From: Flavobacterium sp. CYK-55
GTDB taxonomy: Bacteria > Bacteroidota > Bacteroidia > Flavobacteriales > Flavobacteriaceae
DNA length: 64,000 nt
Direction of reading: 5' to 3'
NCBI RefSeq assembly: GCF_018413465.1
Contig: NZ_JAHCDK010000011.1
Location: 44,429-108,428, forward strand
Shown here: piece after piece, positions 32,456 through 40,848 of the stretch
Position numbering within the stretch: the first letter of the stretch is position 1
Layout of the letters: every line of letters starts with the position of its first letter
The notes under the pieces: generated by a model
The model's input: the letters and a program-made list of their open reading frames with translations, nothing else
Databases searched by the model: none
What the model was told of the DNA's origin: nothing
Translations under genes and position numbers: made by a program

Positions 32456-33820
32456 TTATACGGTCATTGAGAATAATTGAGTTTCCGGTGCTTGCCGCTT
32501 AAGTCTGAGGTCAAAAGCCATACAAATATTGCGAACAAAAGGTTTTCCGGCTTCGGTTACAATCATTTTTGAGCCTTCAACTATTACTAAACCATCGTGT
32601 ATCATTTCAGATAGTTGTACCAATATATCGGGAATATCTTGAGCTATTTCGGGTTGGTTGTGCCAAGAAGTTTCAAATTGACACATCAAGTTAAGAATGT
32701 GTTTTCGGATAATTAAATCTTCTTTAGACAAAATATGTCCACGCATCACCGGAAGTTTATTCCATTCTAAAAGTTGGTAATAATCTTCAAGAGTTTTTTC
32801 ATTTTGTGCAAATCCATACCAACTATCACCAATTGATGAAACGCCCAAACCAATCATCAGCTGGGTTTTTGATGAACTATAACCCATAAAATTTCTGTGC
32901 AGCAAACCATTTTGCATGGCCAGATACAAACTGTCGGTTTTGAGTGCAAAGTGATCCATACCGATTTCATGATACCCAAATTCTGAAAGCAGCATTTTGC
33001 CTGTTTCGTATAACTGACGTTTGTAATCATCTTTAGGCACATCTTGGTCTTTAAATCCGCGTTGTCCTGTTCCTTTAATCCAAGGCACGTGTGCATAACT
33101 GTAAAAAGCCAATCGGTCGGGTCTGAGCGCGTTGGTTTTTTCAATGGTATCAATCACATCTTCTATTGTTTGGAATGGCAATCCAAAAATCAAATCGTGA
33201 CCAATAGAAGTATAGCCAATTTCTTTAGCCCAAAAAGTTACTTTAGCCACATTGTGAAATGATTGTACACGGTGAATAGCTTGTTGTACCGTTTCTGAAT
33301 AATCTTGAACGCCATAACTCACACGACGAAAGCCTAAATCATACAATTTTTGTAAATGCGCTCGTGTGGTATTATTCGGATGTCCTTCAAAACTAAAAAC
33401 ATAGTCAGAGGCCAAACGCGCATGGCTGAGTATTCCGTTGATGAGATCTTCGAGGTTTTGGGTGGAAAAAAAGGTTGGGGTTCCGCCTCCTAAGTGGATT
33501 TCTTTGATGAGCGGCTTTTCGCCCATGAGTTGGGTATATAAATGCCATTCTTTTAAAACAGCTTCAATATATGGATGTTCCACTGCGTGGTTTTTGGTAA
33601 TGCGTTTGTTACAGCCGCAAAACGTACACATGCTTTCGCAAAACGGCAGGTGAATGTATAAACTGATTCCCTGATTGGCGTTGCTCTCGGCAAATGATTT
33701 TTTCATCGATGTGACCCAAAGATCATAACTAAAACCGGATTCATCCCAATACGGAACCGTTGGATAACTCGTGTATCGCGGGCCGGGTACATTATATTTT
33801 TGAATCAGTGAACTTTTCAT
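32456..33820 (-). CDS. hemN: Oxygen-independent coproporphyrinogen III dehydrogenase
   Basis: A radical SAM enzyme that makes protoporphyrinogen IX from coproporphyrinogen III without oxygen. The 454-residue protein has the cluster-binding motif CxxxCxxC at Cys61, Cys65 and Cys68, followed by Cys70, as in E. coli HemN. Further HemN signatures are EIHLGGGTPTFFS, FEGHPNNTTRAHL, RVSYGVQD and SIGHDLIFGLPFQT. The C-terminal HemN domain follows (IGLGVSSIGDSW). The length and motifs fit true HemN rather than the HemW paralogue. The gene is convergent with the cbb3 operon and has its own Fnr-type operator upstream, fitting heme supply under low oxygen. Confidence 0.95.
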   Translation of the reverse strand: MKSSLIQKYNVPGPRYTSYPTVPYWDESGFSYDLWVTSMKKSFAESNANQGISLYIHLPFCESMCTFCGCNKRITKNHAVEHPYIEAVLKEWHLYTQLMGEKPLIKEIHLGGGTPTFFSTQNLEDLINGILSHARLASDYVFSFEGHPNNTTRAHLQKLYDLGFRRVSYGVQDYSETVQQAIHRVQSFHNVAKVTFWAKEIGYTSIGHDLIFGLPFQTIEDVIDTIEKTNALRPDRLAFYSYAHVPWIKGTGQRGFKDQDVPKDDYKRQLYETGKMLLSEFGYHEIGMDHFALKTDSLYLAMQNGLLHRNFMGYSSSKTQLMIGLGVSSIGDSWYGFAQNEKTLEDYYQLLEWNKLPVMRGHILSKEDLIIRKHILNLMCQFETSWHNQPEIAQDIPDILVQLSEMIHDGLVIVEGSKMIVTEAGKPFVRNICMAFDLRLKRQAPETQLFSMTV

Positions 33821-33837
33821 ACCTATTGAATTTACTC

Positions 33838-33845
33838 CAAAAGTA
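33838..33845 (-). promoter_or_regulatory. -7 element (TACTTTTG) of hemN
   Basis: On the minus strand TACTTTTG is a perfect TAnnTTTG match, 17 bases before the hemN ATG. Its last G is 36.5 bases from the centre of the Fnr-type palindrome at 33868-33881. Confidence 0.75.
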
Positions 33846-33867
33846 ACTATGCGTTCAGCAATTAAAA

Positions 33868-33881
33868 ATGATAATTGTCAT
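33868..33881. promoter_or_regulatory. Fnr-type operator upstream of hemN
   Basis: ATGAT-AATT-GTCAT is an inverted repeat with core TGAT-N4-GTCA and one mismatched pair, very like the site before ccoS. It lies between the DUF349 terminator and the hemN -7 box. hemN is a classical FNR target in other bacteria. Confidence 0.8.
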
Positions 33882-33882
33882 G

Positions 33883-33909
33883 TAAAAAAAAAGCCCCAAA
33901 ATGGGGCTT
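33883..33909 (-). terminator. Intrinsic terminator of the DUF349 gene
   Basis: On the minus strand AAGCCCC-ATTTT-GGGGCTT is followed by a run of T, three bases after the DUF349 stop codon. It is a perfect 7-bp stem of high GC content and looks strong. It also shields the hemN promoter from read-through. Confidence 0.92.
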
Positions 33910-33912
33910 GCT

Positions 33913-36057
33913 TTATTCAGATTTTAATTGACGTAATTGTTTGAGTTTTTCTTTCCAAACGTCTAGACTTTCTCTGTGTTTGGCTATATTCTTGCGAACT
34001 TCTACAACAATTGGATTTTCTTTTTTGTCATTTTTGCTGTTGAAGAACTGGATATTGTTTTCAAGTTGAAAAATTTCATTTTGCAATTCTTCAATTTTTC
34101 GGGTGATGAATACTTTTTCGCTTTCTAATTTGCGGCCATCATCGTTAATACTTTCAACACGACTGGCAAATCTGGCCATGTCAGTTTCTTTTTTACTAGC
34201 GCTTAATTTTTCAAATAAGGCATCTAGAATTTTATTAAACTTACCTTCAACATGACGACGCGCAGGTGGAACTTTTCCGATGCTCTTCCAGTTTTCAATA
34301 TGGGCTTTGATCGCATCGAGATCATTTTTATGATGACCGGTCATTTCAAATGAACGCAAAGTTTCAAGATAAGCTTTTTTCTTTTCAAAAGCTTCGACTT
34401 CTTCAGCACTGGCACTGTTTCGGTTTTCTTTGGCTCTTTCAAAGAAATGGTTGCAAGCCGCTCTAAATTCGGTCCAAAGCTGATCAGAATATTTGCGCGG
34501 CACATGACCTATGGTTTTCCATTCTTCTTGAATTTGCTTTAAAATTTGAGCGGTTGCCTCAAAATCATTGCTGTCTTGAAGTTCTTGTGCTCTGGCCACC
34601 AAAGCTTGTTTCAAACTCATATTGTGGTTTTGGTCTTTCTTGATGTCTTTGTAAAAACCATTTTTGAGCACATTGAAGTTTCTAACGGCGTTTTTAAATT
34701 TAGCCCAAGTTTCTTCACTCACTTCTGCCGGAACTTTTCCGGTGGCAAAGAAATTATTTCTCAAAGCCTCTACTTGGGTTACCAAAGCACTCCATCCAGA
34801 ATGGCTGTTGGCTTTTTGTTCAGCCAATGCTTCAATTTGAGCGATGATTTCATTTTTGCTTTTGAGATTGTCTTCTTCGGCTGCACGGAATCGACCAAAC
34901 CATGCTTCGCGTTTTTCGTGCATTTGTTTGGTGAGTTCGCTGAATTTGGTCCAAAGTTCCTCGCGGTGTTCGCGTGATACCGGGCCAATTTCTTCTTTCC
35001 AAATGCGATGTAAATCTTGCAATTCTCTAAATGCAAGCATGATGTCATCTAGATGTAAAAGTTCTTCTACACGAGTGATAATTTTTTGCTTTTGCTCTAA
35101 GTTGTGTTTGAAGTCAAAATCACGAGCCTCACGATCTAAATGCAGATAATCGTAAAAGTTTTCTAAGTGAAAATGATAATTATTCCAAACAATGTTGTAT
35201 TTGTCTTTCGGAATTGGTCCGCAGTTTTTCCATCGTTCGCGCAAATCATTAAAATGCTTGAGCGTGTCTTTAATATTTTCTTGCGGGTTGATGAGATGTT
35301 TGAGTTCTTCAACAATAGCCATTCGCGCATCTAAATTGGCTTTCAAACCAGATTCTAAGCTCTTGAAATGCTTGTTGATGCGATCGCGATAACTTGAGTA
35401 AAGTTCATCAAATTTGCTTTTGAGCGGAAAATGATATTTAAAATCTTCAGTAGTGTCTGGATTTTGCGCGTAGTATTCTTCGCGTTTTTCGTCTAAGAAA
35501 TGATAGTATTTGGCTAAGAATGATTTTTTGAGTTCTTCAACGTGGTTGCGCACCGACATCACTTTATCAGTGGCTGTCAACTGTTCTAATTCAGAGATGA
35601 GTTGCTCCATGGGCATGCTTTCATAATCAAGCATCGGAACTTCTTCTCGAATAGTTGCATCTTCACTTTCAGCAGCCGTTACATCAGCAATGGCACTCAT
35701 CACATCATCGGTTTCTGGCGCAATTTCTGGTTGTGATGGCTCTACTTCCGTAACGGTTTGAACTTCTTCAATGACAGTTTCTGCTTCAGGTTCCGTCACA
35801 ATTTCTTCTGATATTTCAGCTTCTTGAGCAGGAATTTCAGTTTCTGATGTAGCTGCTTCAGGCATTTCAACTTCTTCGGCTGATGTTTCTTCAACAACTT
35901 CAACAATGGCTTCTGATTCAGATACTACTTCTGTGATATCTGTAGAAACTTCAGGCGTTTCATTTTCAGTAATTTGTGGGTTGTTTTGCGTAGATTCTGT
36001 GTTTCCATCTGCCGTAGATTCAGGTGTTGGCAGGTTATCATTCTTTTCTTCTAACAT
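33913..36057 (-). CDS. DUF349 domain protein with acidic N-terminal tail
   Basis: A 714-residue protein. The first 145 residues or so are a Glu-, Thr- and Val-rich, probably disordered acidic region. From about residue 150 to the end, repeated three-helix DUF349 units follow, recognisable by the recurrent pattern of LWTKFSELTKQMHEKREAW, KDKYNIVWNNYHFHLENFYDYL and YSDQLWTEFRAACNHFFERA. The last 60 residues are a probable coiled coil (ITRKIEELQNEIFQLENNI). DUF349 proteins are common in Bacteroidota; no biochemical function is settled. It is monocistronic, with a strong terminator behind and a 209-base divergent intergenic region in front, in which I see no other gene. Confidence 0.88.
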   Translation of the reverse strand: MLEEKNDNLPTPESTADGNTESTQNNPQITENETPEVSTDITEVVSESEAIVEVVEETSAEEVEMPEAATSETEIPAQEAEISEEIVTEPEAETVIEEVQTVTEVEPSQPEIAPETDDVMSAIADVTAAESEDATIREEVPMLDYESMPMEQLISELEQLTATDKVMSVRNHVEELKKSFLAKYYHFLDEKREEYYAQNPDTTEDFKYHFPLKSKFDELYSSYRDRINKHFKSLESGLKANLDARMAIVEELKHLINPQENIKDTLKHFNDLRERWKNCGPIPKDKYNIVWNNYHFHLENFYDYLHLDREARDFDFKHNLEQKQKIITRVEELLHLDDIMLAFRELQDLHRIWKEEIGPVSREHREELWTKFSELTKQMHEKREAWFGRFRAAEEDNLKSKNEIIAQIEALAEQKANSHSGWSALVTQVEALRNNFFATGKVPAEVSEETWAKFKNAVRNFNVLKNGFYKDIKKDQNHNMSLKQALVARAQELQDSNDFEATAQILKQIQEEWKTIGHVPRKYSDQLWTEFRAACNHFFERAKENRNSASAEEVEAFEKKKAYLETLRSFEMTGHHKNDLDAIKAHIENWKSIGKVPPARRHVEGKFNKILDALFEKLSASKKETDMARFASRVESINDDGRKLESEKVFITRKIEELQNEIFQLENNIQFFNSKNDKKENPIVVEVRKNIAKHRESLDVWKEKLKQLRQLKSE

Positions 36058-36266
36058 TCGAAAAATGTTTTAGGTTGGTTATTTACTTAGACTTTTGGTT
36101 GGCGAAAGATAGTAAAGCAACGTTAATTAACAAAGAAAATAAGGTTTTTATCGAGGAGTAAACAAAAATTCTGTTTAAATGAATTTTTTATTTGTTAAAT
36201 CATAAAAAAATAGCTTTAGAATTTATTTAATTTGCCTCATAAAATTTAAATGATTTAGTTTTCACC

Positions 36267-36656
36267 ATGAAAAAAATAGTTTTAGTTCTGTCCTTAGCCT
36301 TTGCTGCTACAAATTTATTTGCACAAGAAAATGCAACTGTAGCCCAGCCGCAAACAAAGGCTGAAGCAACACAAGATTCAGGATTCAAAACAACATTGGT
36401 TTTAAAAACAGATCAGCAATCGGCTTATCGTGAAATCATCAAGCGATATGCAATTATGGTTCGAGACTTGCGTAAAGGCGGATTGACCATTGAGCAAAAA
36501 GAACAAAAAATGCGCGAATATGACCTACAGCGCGATGCCGAGGTTAAATTACTTTTGACTCCGGAGCAATTCAAAGATTATTTAAACGATAAAGAAGAGC
36601 GCGCCAAACGCTCGGTTGGTTTGCAAAAAAAGCAACATCCGCTCGGAACAAAATAA
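36267..36656 (+). CDS. Small exported protein of unknown function
   Basis: A 129-residue protein with a clear signal peptide (MKKIVLVLSLAFAATNLFAQ) and a short low-complexity linker. The helical rest has KQKMREYDLQRDAEVKLLLTPEQFKDYL, whose LTPEQ resembles the LTxxQ motif of the Spy/CpxP periplasmic chaperones. I do not recognise a named family, and the likeness is weak. It has its own short leader and is convergent with aroE, with which it shares almost no gap (36656/36658). Confidence 0.75.
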   Translation: MKKIVLVLSLAFAATNLFAQENATVAQPQTKAEATQDSGFKTTLVLKTDQQSAYREIIKRYAIMVRDLRKGGLTIEQKEQKMREYDLQRDAEVKLLLTPEQFKDYLNDKEERAKRSVGLQKKQHPLGTK

Positions 36657-36657
36657 G

Positions 36658-37392
36658 TTATTTATTCCAAATACGCCAGGCTTTTTCTGCCTGATTAATC
36701 AACATTTGCTGACCGTTTTGCGTTTGGGCTCCTTTGTTTTTGGCTTTTTTCAGAAACAAAGTCTCCTCAGGATTATAAATCAAATCAAAGGCGAGGTGTT
36801 GTTCTGAGAAATATTCATATGGTAAATCAGGGCAAGTATTTATGTTTGGGTATGTTCCCAACGGCGTACAATGAATAAAAATTTGGAAATTATCAAAAGT
36901 CGTTGCATTGATGTGCTCGTATTTGATGGTATTGACGCCATCATTTCTTGAAGCAAAAGAGTACAAAATATTTAATTCCTCAAGCGCAAAGGCAACAGCT
37001 TTTGAGGCTCCGCCGGTTCCGAGAATAAGTGCTTTTTTGTGATGCGGTTTTAGTAATGGTTTGATTGATTTTTTAAAACCAAAAGCATCTGAATTGTAAC
37101 CTTTTAGTTTTCCGTTTTTAAAGCGAATAACATTGACGGCACCAATTTTTTGGGCTTTTATTGACAATTCATCTAAGTACGGAATAACAGCTTCTTTATA
37201 CGGAATGGTCACGTTGAGCCCACACAAATTAGAATGCTCAGCAATAATTTTCTTGAATTCTTCTAGTTGTGCAAGGTCAAAATTCTCATAAACGCAATCT
37301 GTAGCGCCTGTTTGCGCAAATCGATCTGTAAAGTATTTTTTTGAAAATGAATAGCCAATGTTCTTGCCAATGAGTCCGTATAATTTGGTCAT
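36658..37392 (-). CDS. aroE: Shikimate dehydrogenase
   Basis: Reduces 3-dehydroshikimate to shikimate with NADPH. The 244-residue protein has the substrate-binding IGKNIGYSFSKKYF and CGLNVTIPYKEAVIPYLDEL, with the catalytic Lys and Asp, then the Rossmann motif KKALILGTGGASKAVAFAL. It is somewhat shorter than E. coli AroE (272), as is usual in this phylum. The gene is three bases after the TPR-protein gene on the same strand, so they are probably co-transcribed. Confidence 0.94.
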   Translation of the reverse strand: MTKLYGLIGKNIGYSFSKKYFTDRFAQTGATDCVYENFDLAQLEEFKKIIAEHSNLCGLNVTIPYKEAVIPYLDELSIKAQKIGAVNVIRFKNGKLKGYNSDAFGFKKSIKPLLKPHHKKALILGTGGASKAVAFALEELNILYSFASRNDGVNTIKYEHINATTFDNFQIFIHCTPLGTYPNINTCPDLPYEYFSEQHLAFDLIYNPEETLFLKKAKNKGAQTQNGQQMLINQAEKAWRIWNK

Positions 37393-37395
37393 GGA

Positions 37396-38787
37396 TTACT
37401 GATACTTTTGAATGGCTTTTTGCACTTCTTTCATTTCCCAAACTCCTGGGAATAAATCTTCAAGGATTGTTCTTTTTTCAAAAGCAGCTCTGAGCGCGTT
37501 GGCTAAATGAAAGCTGGCTTTTTCAGTTTCGTGCAAAATAAAGTACAATCCGGACAATCGATAGGCAATATCAGCTTGCTCCGGAAAATATTCTGAAGCT
37601 TGCAACAAGGCTTGAACGCCACTTTCATACTCGCCTAAATAAACCAACATATCAATCCAGTACAACCAAGTGTCAAGCATTTGGTCGCCGTATTCAACCG
37701 CTTTTCTAAAACCGTATTCGGCCTCTTCATAGTTGTTGAGTTCTTGATTGATGGTGGCAAATCGCTTCCAGTAATAGCGGTTTTGATCATCAATACCCAA
37801 AGCTTTATTGACATAAAATAAGGCTTTTTGATAGCTTTTTTGACGAACATAAAAATCAGTAATGGCTATCCAACCTTTGTCTAAAAGCGGGTCTTCGTGT
37901 ACTGTTTTGTTGAAGAATTTGAGTGCCAAGTTTTTGTTGCCCAATTTTTCGTAACACTTGCCAATTCTGAGCAGCGCATAAGATGTTGGTTCGTCGAGTT
38001 CAATGGTTCGGTTGTAGCTTTCGATGGCTTCTTCGTACCTATGAAGACGTTCGAGCGTTTTGGCTTTTTCCATGAATGCACCCAAGAATTCATCATCTAT
38101 ATAGGTGGCATATTCAAAAGCTCTAAGCGCCGGTTCATATTGATGCAAACTGTAGTGCAATCTTCCTTGCTGGTGCCAAGCAATTTCGCTATACGGATTT
38201 TGGTCAATGTATCGTGATAAGTATTCAATGGCTTGATCGTTCTGATCAAGAAATTCAAAGCAGTAAACTACGTTGTAGAGTGCGCTCTGATCTTCAAAAT
38301 CTTCTTCGAGACATTTGATAAAATTATCTTTAGCGAGTTCAAGATTATCCATGAATAGATATTCCATGCCAATCAAATTGTATACATCGGCTAAGTCATC
38401 GGTATATTTAAGTGCAGTTTTAAGAAGTTCTACTGCTTTTTCATGGTTATCACGTTTTGAAAAAATACTTGCTTTTTGGATATAAATTTCTTCGTTGTGT
38501 GGCTCAATGGCGTATAATTCGTTGAGTAATTTTTCAGCTAAATCAAGTTTGTCTTCATAAATCAACATTTCAACTTGAACCAGTTTTAAACCGGTTGATT
38601 TTGGGTGTTGTTCCAAAGCCAGCTTGAGCGCTTTTTTGGCTAGGGCGGGTTTGCCCATATCAATGTAGTGAAGGATGATCTCTTCAAATTCTTCAGAGTC
38701 AAAGAAGAGAACCTTATTGGTTTTCAACATAGACTCAAATTTAGAAAGCGATAAATTGTAGTCTTCTTCTTCGTCGCTAAGATGCAT
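37396..38787 (-). CDS. Tetratricopeptide repeat protein
   Basis: A 463-residue protein made almost entirely of TPR helices: about ten 34-residue units with the usual small, aromatic and Pro positions, for example YIQKASIFSKRDNHEKAVELLKTAL and AWHQQGRLHYSLHQYEPALRAFEYAT. No signal peptide or membrane helix is seen, so it is likely a cytoplasmic scaffold; partners are unknown. The start is taken as ATG 38787 (MHLSDEEEDYN), since an in-frame TTG at 38853 would add an odd, poorly conserved-looking 22-residue N-terminus. Its position before aroE is common in flavobacteria. Confidence 0.88.
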   Translation of the reverse strand: MHLSDEEEDYNLSLSKFESMLKTNKVLFFDSEEFEEIILHYIDMGKPALAKKALKLALEQHPKSTGLKLVQVEMLIYEDKLDLAEKLLNELYAIEPHNEEIYIQKASIFSKRDNHEKAVELLKTALKYTDDLADVYNLIGMEYLFMDNLELAKDNFIKCLEEDFEDQSALYNVVYCFEFLDQNDQAIEYLSRYIDQNPYSEIAWHQQGRLHYSLHQYEPALRAFEYATYIDDEFLGAFMEKAKTLERLHRYEEAIESYNRTIELDEPTSYALLRIGKCYEKLGNKNLALKFFNKTVHEDPLLDKGWIAITDFYVRQKSYQKALFYVNKALGIDDQNRYYWKRFATINQELNNYEEAEYGFRKAVEYGDQMLDTWLYWIDMLVYLGEYESGVQALLQASEYFPEQADIAYRLSGLYFILHETEKASFHLANALRAAFEKRTILEDLFPGVWEMKEVQKAIQKYQ

Positions 38788-38895
38788 AGGCTTAGATTTA
38801 AAATAACCCAGAATAAAATTAGAAAAGCTTCGGGTAGAAGCGGGTAGAGCCAATATTTGTTGTGAACAATTTAATTAACAAACATTTGGGCTCAT

Positions 38896-40086
38896 TTATT
38901 GTCTTTCAGCTTGAATTTCGTCGAGTACTTGGAGCAAGATAGAACAGCCTTCGCGGATTTCATTTTCAGAAATGGTCAAAGGCGGTGTTATGCGAATCGC
39001 ACAGCCTTCAAACAACAACCAAAACAAAATCAGACCGCGTTCGTGGCATTTTAAAATAACTTGGTTGGTGATTCCAGGATCAGATGTCATGGCGGCCAAC
39101 ATCAATCCGCGACCGCGTACTTCTTGAATCAGCGGGTGAACCAGCAGCGATCTGAGCAACTGTTCTTTGACCAAAGTTTGTGGTATGATATCAGTTTCAG
39201 TGATTTCGCGCAAAGTGGCCAAACAAGCAGCGGCTATCACCGGATGTCCGCCAAAAGTAGTGATGTGTCCGAGTTTTGGGCTGTCGCTGAGCAAATCCAT
39301 ATGCGCTGCTGATGCCGTAAAAGCGCCTACAGGCATTCCGCCGCCCATACCTTTACCCAAAATCACGATATCGGGTACAACATTGTAATTTTCAAAACCA
39401 AAGAGTTTTCCGGTACGACCAAAACCCGGTTGAATTTCGTCAATAATCATCAGTGCGCCTACTTGCTCACAACGCTGTTTTACTTTGCGCAAAAAATCGT
39501 TCTTGGGTTCAATAAAACCAGCACCACCTTGAATGCTTTCAAGAATAATTCCAGCGGTTTTTTCGGTGATTTTTTCTAGATCGGTTTCGTGGTTAAAAGT
39601 GATAAAATCAACATTGGGAACGAGTGGGCGAAAAATTTGTTTGCGTTCTTCAAAACCCATCACACTCATCGAACCCATGGTGTTTCCGTGGTAAGCATTT
39701 TTACAAGAAATCAGTTGACTGCGACCGGTTACACGGCGGGCGAGTTTGAGTGCGCCTTCGGTAGCCTCGGTTCCTGAATTGACCAAATAGGTTTTTTCTA
39801 GCGGCTCGGGCAGAAGCGAAGCCAACAATTTGCAATAAACTACGGCCGGATCTTGCGCATATTCACCATAAACCATTACATGTGAATATTTGTCGAGCTG
39901 ATCTTTGATGGCTTGATTTACCCGCGGATGTTGATGTCCGAGAGAACAGGCCGAAACACCGGCTACAAAGTCTAAATATTTATTTTGATGAATGTCATAA
40001 ATATATGAACCCTGCGCATGTGAAATTTCCATGCCCAACGGATGCGGCGAAGTTTGCGCTTGGTATTTGAGGAAGTCTGATTGCAT
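38896..40086 (-). CDS. Class III aminotransferase (aspartate aminotransferase family)
   Basis: A 396-residue PLP-dependent aminotransferase of the acetylornithine/GABA type. Motifs in order are YLDFVAGVSACSLGHQHPRVNQAI, VNSGTEATEGALKLAR, ISCKNAYHGNTMGSMSVMG, LMIIDEIQPGFGRTGKLFGFE with the PLP Asp, and ILGKGMGGGMPVGAF with the PLP Lys; THFGGHPV-like ITTFGGHPVIAAACLA follows. The exact substrate cannot be assigned: acetylornithine, GABA and lysine epsilon-aminotransferases share these motifs, and there are no arginine-pathway genes next to it. It is ten bases before the OstA/LptA-like gene in the same direction of transcription. Confidence 0.9.
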   Translation of the reverse strand: MQSDFLKYQAQTSPHPLGMEISHAQGSYIYDIHQNKYLDFVAGVSACSLGHQHPRVNQAIKDQLDKYSHVMVYGEYAQDPAVVYCKLLASLLPEPLEKTYLVNSGTEATEGALKLARRVTGRSQLISCKNAYHGNTMGSMSVMGFEERKQIFRPLVPNVDFITFNHETDLEKITEKTAGIILESIQGGAGFIEPKNDFLRKVKQRCEQVGALMIIDEIQPGFGRTGKLFGFENYNVVPDIVILGKGMGGGMPVGAFTASAAHMDLLSDSPKLGHITTFGGHPVIAAACLATLREITETDIIPQTLVKEQLLRSLLVHPLIQEVRGRGLMLAAMTSDPGITNQVILKCHERGLILFWLLFEGCAIRITPPLTISENEIREGCSILLQVLDEIQAERQ

Positions 40087-40095
40087 AGTATATTC

Positions 40096-40848
40096 TTACG
40101 GTTTGTAATACCCACCATAGTATGAACCTAGTTTCATAGTTTTCCAGTCCCATATTTTTTTATAAAGCCTAATTTCAGGAGTGTTTTGTTGATATTTAGC
40201 TTTGAAATCTTCATAAATTTTGTTGTCTTCAAAAAAATAAAATTTGTCATCTTTGACTAATATTGGTCGTTCATTTTGATCAAAGAGAATTCTGTTGTTG
40301 TAATTAGAAAAGATGTAACTGTATGTTATCTTTTCCGGTTGCATCATTTCAATTTCTTCTAGCTTGCCATCGTAAAAATACATTCCATTGAATTGACTTT
40401 TCTCCATTAATGGCCAATCCCAGACAACCTTATCAAGATGAATCTCGTTTTTATATTTTGGATTGTTTTTTTTGTAATTTTCTAATGATTTTTCAGTCCA
40501 AGCAAACTGAAATTTCCCACCTTTTACTAACAATGTTTGATTGTTTTTATCAATAATAATTCGGTTGTTATATTTCTTGAAAATCTCATCATATTCATTG
40601 CTGCTCAATACTCCTTTTGGTTTTTCATCAAATTCGGTATCATAATAGATTCCTAATTGTGTTTTTTCACCAAACCATACTTTGGCTTTTATATTGATTT
40701 CGGTATTATACTCAGAGTATTTTTCTTTTAAATTTCTTAAAGAATAACTTGTTAAAGGCGCTAAAAACTTATTGTTGCGAATCAATAATTTTTGACCATT
40801 AATATCAGATATTATTCTATTGTTGTAATTTTTGAAAATTAGGTCATA
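40096..40848 (-). repeat. Three-fold protein repeat module in the OstA/LptA-like gene
   Basis: This 3' part of the gene encodes three modules of about 75 to 90 residues. Shared positions are Y(D/S)xIFxxYNNRI at the start, D(K/Q/I)Nxxxx(L/I)L(V/I)(K/R)xxKF, an internal EI-L-K pattern, and Trp in VWDW or IWDW (VWFG in the first copy). The modules have diverged in sequence, so this is an old duplication. Base composition seems more AT-rich than the upstream OstA part. Confidence 0.75.

Noticed and set aside
34546..34977. 143-residue open frame on the plus strand inside the DUF349 gene
   Set aside because: It is antisense to the DUF349 repeats and its Phe- and Ser-rich composition is that expected from the reverse strand of Glu- and Lys-rich codons.
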